Shown here: positions 5,269 through 10,977 of the stretch, one piece after another | Numbering within the stretch: the first letter of the stretch is position 1 | Layout of the letters: each line of letters begins with the position of its first letter | From: Eubacterium sp. | GTDB lineage: Bacteria; Bacillota; Clostridia; Lachnospirales; Lachnospiraceae | Direction: 5' to 3' | Length of the DNA: 10,977 nucleotides | Assembly: GCA_024697885.1 (NCBI GenBank) | Contig: JAILSA010000162.1 | Location: 1 to 10,977, forward strand | Program-made: the position numbers and the translations under genes | The notes under the pieces: model-generated | Told to the model about the DNA's origin: nothing | Databases searched by the model: none | The model's input: only the letters and a program-made list of their open reading frames with translations

Positions 5269-5297
5269 ATGATAAAGGATTTTTAGGCAAAAAGCAA
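5269..5297 (-). promoter_or_regulatory. Sigma-A-type promoter of the purine operon
   Basis: On the minus strand TTGCTT (5292-5297) and TATCAT (5269-5274) are 17 bases apart. The predicted start near 5262 lies just before the first base of the riboswitch, which supports the call. It sits in the gap after the alpha/beta hydrolase stop, so the purine genes form their own transcription unit. Confidence 0.7.
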
Positions 5298-5310
5298 CTC
5301 GGAATTTTTA

Positions 5311-5889
5311 CTAATCTGCCGGGCACTTCTTGAGGCATTGATTGACAATATGATCAATAATTTTCAAACTCTTTTTGACACTGGCCTCCACTTCAAGTCG
5401 GTGGCCCAGACCATCTAAGATTTCTGGCTTTGCCTTCAGGCCCTTGCACTGCTTTGTCAGCCGGTCCAAATCTATCAGCCTGTCCTTGTTTCCCGCCACT
5501 ATGTAGTCCATGCGACGGTCTTCCCTCATAAGGGGCAGGGTCTTGTTGATGGGGGTAAGGACCAGGTGGTGGATTGGGACCTTGACCCCCTGAGCTCTCA
5601 GGGCATCCTCTAAGCCCATGCCCACCAGGGTTCCAATACTTTTTTCCAGGAAAATCACCTTTTGACAGGAGTCCCAGGGGTAGTCCCTCCAGTCCTCAAT
5701 CAGGTGGTCCAGGGCCTCGGCCCCGTAGTCCTTTAGCTGGGACAAACCGTCCTCCACCTGCTGTACTCGGTAGTCCATGGGCAAAATCTCAAATCCCGCC
5801 CTGTAGTAGGGAAGGGCTGGGTAATAGAGCAGGGGGCAGTCCACGCTGTAGTGAACCCCCGGAAATTGACACAGGATTTTTTTACTCAA
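5311..5889 (-). CDS. Small alpha/beta-hydrolase-like protein
   Basis: The 192-residue cytoplasmic protein has the order of an alpha/beta hydrolase. The nucleophile elbow is EKSIGTLVG (82-90), with Ser84 as probable nucleophile. The acid is in AGNKDRLID (132-140), probably Asp136. His163 lies in DGLGH (159-163). The elbow has Glu82 where the usual G-x-S-x-G has Gly, and YYPALPYYRAGFEI (22-35) suggests an oxyanion or substrate strand early in the fold. It is short for the superfamily and lacks a full lid domain. The start is TTG at 5889, with AAGGAG nine bases upstream. The first eight bases overlap the end of the DUF3783 gene, so the two are translationally coupled. Substrate unknown; peptidase or esterase chemistry cannot be told apart from sequence. 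Confidence 0.72.
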   Translation of the reverse strand: MSKKILCQFPGVHYSVDCPLLYYPALPYYRAGFEILPMDYRVQQVEDGLSQLKDYGAEALDHLIEDWRDYPWDSCQKVIFLEKSIGTLVGMGLEDALRAQGVKVPIHHLVLTPINKTLPLMREDRRMDYIVAGNKDRLIDLDRLTKQCKGLKAKPEILDGLGHRLEVEASVKKSLKIIDHIVNQCLKKCPAD

Positions 5890-6244
5890 AACTCTTTCGC
5901 TCCTTTTCTAATTCCTCGTAGAGACTAGTCAGGTCCCAGCCCCCGTTGGTGGGAGTCAGGACCGCCTTGTAGTCCACCTTTAGACCCTTGCTTCTCATCT
6001 CAAACAAGAGCTTGTCAAAATGCTTGGGGGTCACCTGGGCAAAAACCACCAAACTCTTGTCCGGCGGCAGGCCCTGGCCCGCCACCTGGCAGTCCACATC
6101 CATGCCCAGATAAGCTCCTAGAGGCTTGCCCTCTTCTATGTCATTTTTTTCAATATTAATAACCCGAATTTTTTTGTTCGAAGCCAGGCGGGAAATCTGT
6201 CGGCCCATGGCCTCATCCACCTGTACTAAAAGAAGTTTTTCCAT
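5882..6244 (-). CDS. DUF3783 family protein
   Basis: The 120-residue protein has no signal peptide or membrane segment. Its C-terminal part, from about FAQVTPKHFDKLLFEM (68-83) through KVDYKAVLTPTNGGW (89-103) to SLYEELEKER (107-116), matches DUF3783. That is a small domain of clostridial proteins with no known activity. The N-terminal 60 residues look like an alternating beta/alpha domain (KLLLVQVDEAMGRQISRLA, then KIRVINIE). The ATG has GGAGG six bases upstream and a sigma-A-type promoter about 30 bases above. It is first in a two-gene operon with the alpha/beta hydrolase, which it overlaps by eight bases, so the products probably act together. Confidence 0.82.
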   Translation of the reverse strand: MEKLLLVQVDEAMGRQISRLASNKKIRVINIEKNDIEEGKPLGAYLGMDVDCQVAGQGLPPDKSLVVFAQVTPKHFDKLLFEMRSKGLKVDYKAVLTPTNGGWDLTSLYEELEKERKSFE

Positions 6245-6277
6245 AAGTGTCCTCCATAAAAATCAAGTCTCGTTTAT

Positions 6278-6306
6278 ACTATAACTTTGGTCCGGGGAAA
6301 TTTCAA
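6278..6306 (-). promoter_or_regulatory. Sigma-A-type promoter of the DUF3783-hydrolase operon
   Basis: On the minus strand TTGAAA (6301-6306) and TATAGT (6278-6283) are 17 bases apart, giving a start near 6271 and a leader of about 27 bases. It is back to back with the phosphatase promoter; the two -35 boxes are only seven bases apart. Confidence 0.7.
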
Positions 6307-6313
6307 GGTCCGG

Positions 6314-6342
6314 TCCACAAGATGCCACAAATATAGTATAAT
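6314..6342 (+). promoter_or_regulatory. Candidate promoter of the secreted phosphatase gene
   Basis: A perfect -10, TATAAT (6337-6342), lies 17 bases downstream of TCCACA (6314-6319), a 4-of-6 match to the -35. Start near 6349, leader about 30 bases. GGTCCGG is repeated at 6289-6295 and 6308-6314, between and at the edge of the divergent promoters, and could be a binding site for a shared regulator. Confidence 0.6.
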
Positions 6343-6378
6343 ATAAGAAAAATTCAAGATCGGAAAGGAGTTTTTTCC

Positions 6379-8367
6379 ATGAAAAATAAATCTAGAAAAA
6401 TCGGGGCCATAGCCCTTGTCTGCACCCTGGCCTGCCTGTCCCTGCAGGGAGAGCGAATCGTTCAGGGCTACGGGGAGGTGGCCATAGAAAAATCCTACTC
6501 TCCCTCTGGAGAGTTAATTACGGAGGAGGCCTATAACAGCTGGTCCGACCAGTGGCAAAAGTCCGCCTATGCCTCTGTGGCAGATGTGATTATGACACCC
6601 GGGGACGACCCAAATGACCTAAACCTGTGCTGGTACTCCCAGTTCGCCGGCAGTCCCGCCGTGGCCATCGGCCAGAAGAAAGACCTGTCCGATGCCAGCA
6701 TTTTCACAGGAAGTTCCAGGGCAATCGACCGGTCCACAGGCAACGTAACCTACACCGCCTCAAACCAGGTCTGTCTAGAAGACCGCCTAAGTCCCTCCAC
6801 CACCTACTACTACCGGGTGACCAACGATGTAAAGGCCACAGAAGTGGTTTGGTCCGACACCTACAAGTACCAAAACCAGGGGACGGACTCCTACACCCTT
6901 CTCATGGTGGGGGATGCCCAAATCGGGGCCTCAGGGGATGTGGCCCAGGACACCTACGGCTGGAATAGCAATCTAAAAACAGCCCTTAGTGTCTGCCCAA
7001 ACCCAGCTTTTTTGGTGAGCTTGGGAGACCAGATCAATTACAAGACAGACAGCGGGGACGATGGACTGAGGGAGAGGGAGTACTCCGGTTTTCTCTATCC
7101 ATCCTACCTGAGGGAAATCCCGGTGGCCGCCGTCATCGGAAACCACGACTCCATGGGCTACGACTACAGCTACCACTTTAACAACCCAAACTCTTCTCAG
7201 AATCTGGGGGCCACAGAGGCCGGCTGTGACTACTATTTTGCCCGGGGGGACGCCCTCTTTTTGGTCCTTAATTCCAACAACCACAATCAGGAAGAGCACC
7301 GACAACTGATAAAGAAAGCCCTGGCCGCCTACCCGGATGCCAAGTGGAGAATTGCCCTCTTCCACCACGACATTTACGGGTCGGGCTACCTTCACTCCAA
7401 CCGGTCCGCCGCCAACATGCGAATCCTCTTTGCCCCACTTATGGATGAGTTCAAAATCGATTTGGCCTTTTCCGGCCACGACCACTCCTATGTAAGGTCC
7501 TATCCGATTTTTGACGGAACAGCCCTAAAAAGTTCCACCTCAAGCTATGAAAATCCTCAGGGAACCATTTACCTGTCCCTGGGTTCCTCCTCTGGCAGTA
7601 AGATGTACGGTCTGGCAGACCCTATGCAGTACTATGTGGCAGAGAGGTCCAACCATACCATTCCAACCTTCTCCACCCTGGAGGTCACAGCCGACAGCCT
7701 GACCCTAAAGACCTACGACCGACAGGGCAAGGCCTATGCCGACGACCTGGTGGTGAAAAAGACGGAAAGCAAGATTAACCCAGCCAAAAAGCTGGCCAAG
7801 TGTAAGGCAGTGAAAAAGACCACCTATACCATAGCTTCCTACCAAAAATTCCAGACGGCCATAACCGCCTTTGAAAAGATTTTGGCCGCCACGGCCGCGG
7901 ACCCTGCCATTGCCAAGATTCAGAACAACTACGGCAAGACCAACGATCCCCTGACCTATTACGGTTATGCCACTGGCACTAGTTCAGCCTGCAAGCAGGG
8001 CTTTTCCACCCTCCTGGACAAGACCCTCTATGCCAACACCACCGCCACCTCTATGAAAAAATACCTCAAAAAATATAAGGCCATGATCACAGCTAAAAAC
8101 AACCTCAAAAAGTCCAAGCTTGTGGTCAGGGCAAGAGGGAAAAAAATTACCCGGGGAGACACCCTAAAGCTAGCCAAGGGAAAGATTCTAAAACTCAAGG
8201 TGACCAAAAATCCAAAGAAGAAAAAACTTACTTTTTCCTCCAATATGTCCCATGTAAAAATCAATGCCAAGGGACGGATTCGGGTAGTTGGAAGCAAGAA
8301 AAAAAAGGCTACCATAACAGTAGCCTTCCAAAATCGGAAATTCAAATTTTACATTAAGCCTCGCTAG
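6379..8367 (+). CDS. Secreted purple-acid-phosphatase-like metallophosphoesterase with lysine-rich Ig-like tail
   Basis: The 662-residue protein starts with a Sec signal peptide (KNKSRK then a hydrophobic run at about 8-22). Residues about 60-165 look like the fibronectin-III-like N-terminal domain of purple acid phosphatases (CWYSQFAG; TTYYYRV). The dimetal phosphoesterase follows, with all ligand motifs: GDAQ (178-181), GDQINY (216-221), GNHD (254-257), FHHD (328-331) and GHDHSY (366-371). Residues about 465-575 are helical and FIVAR-like. Residues about 575-662 resemble a bacterial Ig-like domain (SSNMSHVKINAKGRI). The last 103 residues hold about 30 lysines and almost no acidic residue, which may hold the enzyme on anionic wall polymers (inference). 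No LPxTG is present. AAGGAG lies eight bases before the ATG. An A8 run at 8299-8306 is a possible slippage site. Likely scavenges phosphate outside the cell; the substrate is unknown. Confidence 0.9.
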   Translation: MKNKSRKIGAIALVCTLACLSLQGERIVQGYGEVAIEKSYSPSGELITEEAYNSWSDQWQKSAYASVADVIMTPGDDPNDLNLCWYSQFAGSPAVAIGQKKDLSDASIFTGSSRAIDRSTGNVTYTASNQVCLEDRLSPSTTYYYRVTNDVKATEVVWSDTYKYQNQGTDSYTLLMVGDAQIGASGDVAQDTYGWNSNLKTALSVCPNPAFLVSLGDQINYKTDSGDDGLREREYSGFLYPSYLREIPVAAVIGNHDSMGYDYSYHFNNPNSSQNLGATEAGCDYYFARGDALFLVLNSNNHNQEEHRQLIKKALAAYPDAKWRIALFHHDIYGSGYLHSNRSAANMRILFAPLMDEFKIDLAFSGHDHSYVRSYPIFDGTALKSSTSSYENPQGTIYLSLGSSSGSKMYGLADPMQYYVAERSNHTIPTFSTLEVTADSLTLKTYDRQGKAYADDLVVKKTESKINPAKKLAKCKAVKKTTYTIASYQKFQTAITAFEKILAATAADPAIAKIQNNYGKTNDPLTYYGYATGTSSACKQGFSTLLDKTLYANTTATSMKKYLKKYKAMITAKNNLKKSKLVVRARGKKITRGDTLKLAKGKILKLKVTKNPKKKKLTFSSNMSHVKINAKGRIRVVGSKKKKATITVAFQNRKFKFYIKPR

Positions 8368-9205
8368 ACTGGGGCCAGAGATACTTTGTAAGGGAGACCG
8401 CAATGCCATCCTCCATGTTGGATGCTGTGGTCTCCTTTGCTGCCTCTATGGCCAAATCCTCGGAGTTTCCCATGGCTATGCCAAGACCCACATAGGAAAG
8501 CATGGCAGCGTCGTTGCCGGAGTCCCCAAAGGCCATCATCTCCTCTGGGCCAATGCCAAGCTTCTTTCCTAGCCAGGCAAGACCAGTGGCCTTGGTCACA
8601 TCCTTTTTGGTCACCTCAATGTTGTGCATGCCTCCAGACACAGGATTGACCTGGGGATATTTTTCAAGCAAATCCCTGGCCGCCTGAAAATCCACCCGGT
8701 GGCCGCTTTCATCCACCACAAAATTCACCGTCAATTTTTCCACCGGCTTTCCGGTTTTTCTCAGATACTCTTCCTGATCATCCACCAGTTTTCTTGAAGT
8801 CCGAATATAGTCCTTGGTGGCCTCATTGGTGGCTATGCCATCAATCATATAGGCCCGGTCCCGGTTCATAAGGGCTCCCCCATCCACAAAGGAATCCGCC
8901 ATAAGGTGAAGCTTATTTAATTCCCTGAGCATAGGCAGGTAGTAATCTAGTTCCATAGCGTCCCTGTGAATGCAGGTTCCCTTTTCCCAGTCGTAGATTC
9001 CCGCCCCGTTGCAGGTAATGACATAGCGGACGCCGGGAATTTGGTCCAGGTAGGGCTCTGCCCCATCCATGGGTCTTCCTGTGGTTGGCACCAGGTGGAT
9101 TCCCATGTCCCTAGCTCTCCCCAGGGCCTCTAAGGTTTTTTCAGAAATCTCCTTGTCATCCGTCAAAAGAGTTCCATCCATATCAAAAGCAATCAAGCGA
9201 ATCAT
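8354..9205 (-). CDS. Cof-type HAD-IIB phosphatase
   Basis: The 283-residue cytoplasmic hydrolase has all four HAD motifs: FDMDGTLL (7-14, nucleophile Asp8 and acid Asp10), TTGRP (41-45), Lys205 in VTKATGL, and FGDSGNDAAML (226-236). The roughly 100-residue C2 cap between motifs II and III marks the Cof/HAD-IIB subfamily, typically 265-290 residues, whose members act on sugar phosphates, pyridoxal phosphate or flavin intermediates. ATG overlaps the MATE stop by four bases (ATGA) and AAAGGA lies nine bases upstream. Because ribH is two genes upstream, the missing riboflavin-pathway phosphatase (removing phosphate from ARPP, as Bacillus YcsE and YwtE do) is a real candidate substrate role, but unproven. 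The last 14 bases overlap the phosphatase gene on the other strand. Confidence 0.92.
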   Translation of the reverse strand: MIRLIAFDMDGTLLTDDKEISEKTLEALGRARDMGIHLVPTTGRPMDGAEPYLDQIPGVRYVITCNGAGIYDWEKGTCIHRDAMELDYYLPMLRELNKLHLMADSFVDGGALMNRDRAYMIDGIATNEATKDYIRTSRKLVDDQEEYLRKTGKPVEKLTVNFVVDESGHRVDFQAARDLLEKYPQVNPVSGGMHNIEVTKKDVTKATGLAWLGKKLGIGPEEMMAFGDSGNDAAMLSYVGLGIAMGNSEDLAIEAAKETTASNMEDGIAVSLTKYLWPQSSEA

Positions 9206-10569
9206 TGGGTCAGATCCTTTCTCATTATTTTGGTCTTAAGCTGTCGGATACAGTAGAAGTAGGCCGGAATCAAAAAGGCGTCCGCCAAAATCCAGGCCAC
9301 AGGTCCCGCCAGGCAGGCCGCCGTAAAGCCAAAGCCCGGCACAAAGACAGCACCCACCACAGCTCTTGCCACCATCTCACAGATTCCCGCCACCACGGCT
9401 AAGAAACTAAAGCCCAGTCCCTGGATGGTAAAGCGGACAATATTTACCAGGGCCAGAGGAAAATAAAAGGCGCTAGTCCAGGTCAGAAGTTCCTGAATCC
9501 TGTCAATCAGGTGCCTCTCCGAAGGCTGGACAAAGAGGAGGGCAAAGTAAGAGCCAAAGAGGATCAAAATAGCTGCTGCCACCAGGGAATAAACCAGACA
9601 GATTCCGGAGCTGGCAAAAATACCCTTGTCCACTCGGTCAAGCTTCTTGGCCCCCAGATTCTGTCCCGTATAGGTGGCCATGGTAGAGCCCATGGCATCA
9701 AAAGGACAGCAAAAGAACATGCTGATTCGGTTACCTGTAGAAATAGCCGCCACCGCCAGAGACCCCAAGCCGTTTACGGCCCTTTGAAGAACCAGGGCAC
9801 CCACTGCCGTAATGGAATACTGAAGCCCCATGGGCAGACCGTTGCGGCAGAGGAATTTCACACACTTTTTGTTCAGGGCCCACTCCCCCTGTTCAAAGCG
9901 CAATAGGGCATAATTTTTCTTCATGAAAAAAAGACAGGCCAGGCCGGAAATAAGCTGAGCCAAAACCGTGGCCCAGGCAGCCCCTGCCACACCCATGTCC
10001 AAAACCCGAATGGCCACCAGGTCAAAAATAATATTTAGGACAGAGGAAATAATCAAAAAAATCAGGGGATTTTTGCTGTCTCCCATGGCCCTCATAATAC
10101 CGGAGGTCAGGTTGTAGAGATAGGTAACCGGGATGCCTAAAAAAATCACAAACAGGTAGCTGTGGGCACCCTGAAAAATATCCTTGGGTGTATTCATCAT
10201 AATCAAAATAGATTTACAAAAAATACAGACAAGAAGAGTCATAAGGCTGGCAAAAATAATAGACAGCCAAATGGCATTGGTAACGAATTGTCTCATTCCC
10301 TTGTAGTCCTTGGCCCCAAAGCGCTGGGCCACAGGTATGGAAAAACCATTGCAGACACCCATGCAAAATCCCAGCACCATAAAGTTAATGGAGCCAGTGG
10401 AGCCCACGGCTGCCAGGCTTTGGGATCCCAGGGTTTGTCCTACAATGGCCATATCCACAAGATTGTAAAACTGCTGAAACAGCATTCCAAACAACAAAGG
10501 GAAGAAGAACCTGAGCAGAAGGGAAAGCGGTTTCCCCTCTGTCATATCCTTTGTAACTGTTTTTGTCAT
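9202..10569 (-). CDS. MATE family efflux transporter
   Basis: The 455-residue inner-membrane protein is a multidrug and toxic compound extrusion transporter of the usual length, with about twelve predicted membrane segments in two repeats. The N-terminal PLSLLLRFFFPLLFGMLFQQ (14-33) with FYNLVDMAIVGQTLG and the MGVCNGFSIPVAQRFGAKD segment are typical, as is the mirrored GSTMATYTGQNLGAKKLDR at the start of the second half. MATE proteins exchange Na+ or H+ for organic cations, and one bacterial member (Shewanella Bfe) exports flavins. The start lies five bases after the ribH stop with only a weak GAAGAG site, so translation is probably coupled to ribH; the HAD gene follows with a 4-base overlap. 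Linkage to ribH makes flavin transport worth testing, but the family is often beside unrelated genes. Confidence 0.93.
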   Translation of the reverse strand: MTKTVTKDMTEGKPLSLLLRFFFPLLFGMLFQQFYNLVDMAIVGQTLGSQSLAAVGSTGSINFMVLGFCMGVCNGFSIPVAQRFGAKDYKGMRQFVTNAIWLSIIFASLMTLLVCIFCKSILIMMNTPKDIFQGAHSYLFVIFLGIPVTYLYNLTSGIMRAMGDSKNPLIFLIISSVLNIIFDLVAIRVLDMGVAGAAWATVLAQLISGLACLFFMKKNYALLRFEQGEWALNKKCVKFLCRNGLPMGLQYSITAVGALVLQRAVNGLGSLAVAAISTGNRISMFFCCPFDAMGSTMATYTGQNLGAKKLDRVDKGIFASSGICLVYSLVAAAILILFGSYFALLFVQPSERHLIDRIQELLTWTSAFYFPLALVNIVRFTIQGLGFSFLAVVAGICEMVARAVVGAVFVPGFGFTAACLAGPVAWILADAFLIPAYFYCIRQLKTKIMRKDLTQ

Positions 10570-10574
10570 AAATT

Positions 10575-10977
10575 TTACTCTTCAATTCCTTTGATTAAAT
10601 TCACCATCTCAATAGCAGAGATTGCCACATCTGCCCCCTTGTTGCCGGCCTTAGTACCAGCTCTCTCGATGGCCTGCTCAATATTGTCTGTGGTCAAAAT
10701 ACCAAAGAGGGTTGGAACTCCGGTATTGAGTCCCACAGTGGCAACACCCTTGCTGACCTCAGCGCAGACATAGTCATAGTGGGAGGTAGAACCCTTGATG
10801 ACAGCGCCCAGACAGATGACTGCATCGTACTTGCCAGACTTAGCCAGCTTGTCAGCAATCATAGGAATCTCAAAGGCACCTGGAACCCAGGCCAAATCAA
10901 TATCCTCTGTGTCCATGCCGTGGCGAACCAGGGCATCCTCTGCTCCTCCAATGAGCTTGGTCACAATAAACTCATTA
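10575..10977 (-). CDS. ribH: 6,7-dimethyl-8-ribityllumazine synthase (5' end beyond window)
   Basis: The enzyme joins 5-amino-6-ribitylaminouracil with 3,4-dihydroxybutanone phosphate to make lumazine, the penultimate step of riboflavin synthesis; subunits form pentamers or 60-mers. Visible motifs are PGAFEIP, the catalytic [14 protein letters not shown] with its His, and [20 protein letters not shown] followed by AGTKAGNKG. The frame stays open to the window edge and adds NEFIV before TKLIGG, as in family members, so the internal GTG at 10964 is not the start. About 20-25 N-terminal residues lie outside. The C-terminus is complete. MATE and HAD genes follow closely; ribD, ribE and ribA would be expected upstream. 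Confidence 0.95.
   Translation of the reverse strand, partial: NEFIVTKLIGGAEDALVRHGMDTEDIDLAWVPGAFEIPMIADKLAKSGKYDAVICLGAVIKGSTSHYDYVCAEVSKGVATVGLNTGVPTLFGILTTDNIEQAIERAGTKAGNKGADVAISAIEMVNLIKGIEE

Noticed and set aside
6379..6450. Lipoprotein signal on the phosphatase
   Set aside because: The cysteines in the hydrophobic run lack Leu at -3 with a small residue at -1, so an ordinary Sec signal is more likely.
6973..7485. Minus-strand open frame of 170 codons inside the phosphatase gene
   Set aside because: It overlaps the catalytic region of a well-supported gene, with low-complexity Val/Gly composition and no ribosome site.
10575..10964. ribH starting at the GTG at 10964
   Set aside because: The frame is open to the window edge and the upstream codons encode NEFIV, as expected inside the N-terminal strand of lumazine synthase.
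1..10977. tRNA, rRNA, insertion sequence, prophage or plasmid genes
   Set aside because: Read on both strands; no cloverleaf, rRNA segment, transposase, integrase or replication gene was seen.

Overview
The window reads as the chromosome of an anaerobic Gram-positive bacterium of the class Clostridia, most likely a Lachnospiraceae-type genome. The reasons are a clostridial short-chain flavodoxin next to a DUF3793 gene, a purH function split into a separate AICAR transformylase and a PurO-type IMP cyclohydrolase behind a ZTP riboswitch, strong AGGAGG-type ribosome binding sites, and frequent GTG and TTG starts. Nothing points to phage, plasmid or transposon. Ten of the eleven genes lie on the minus strand.

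Right to left, in the direction of most transcription: (a) 10977-8354 is a tight run of ribH (cut by the window edge), a MATE transporter and a Cof-type HAD phosphatase, with a 5-base gap and a 4-base overlap. (b) 8367-6379, on the plus strand, is a secreted purple-acid-phosphatase-like enzyme with a very lysine-rich C-terminus; its 3' end overlaps the HAD gene tail to tail by 14 bases. (c) 6244-5311 is a two-gene operon, DUF3783 then a small alpha/beta hydrolase, divergent from the phosphatase, with back-to-back sigma-A promoters in the 134-base gap. (d) 5297-3205 is a purine operon: promoter, ZTP riboswitch with an overlapping terminator, purO-type IMP cyclohydrolase, AICAR transformylase, and a strong terminator. 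(e) About 3130-2702 is a non-coding mosaic holding degenerate direct repeats, three 73-base-period units built from GGCTAAG/CTTAGCC inverted repeats, and a G-rich tract able to form a G-quadruplex. (f) 2701-990 is a putative metal- or redox-stress locus: an atypical Fur-family regulator, then DUF3793 and flavodoxin as an operon. Both promoters carry the same GTTAG-N6-CTAAC inverted repeat. (g) 959-33 holds a soluble PocR-domain/chemoreceptor-tip sensor gene, flanked at its 5' end by a perfect 15-base inverted repeat.

The genes make sense in groups. The riboswitch senses ZMP/ZTP, the substrate of the transformylase it controls. The Fur-like protein probably represses itself and the flavodoxin operon, flavodoxin being the usual iron-sparing replacement for ferredoxin. 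The ribH-MATE-HAD run suggests that flavin supply, and possibly flavin phosphate removal or flavin transport, are linked. The most interesting parts are the shared operator with the unusual Fur-like protein, the mutually exclusive riboswitch folds, the 15-base inverted repeat around the PocR sensor start, and the 73-base repeat ladder.
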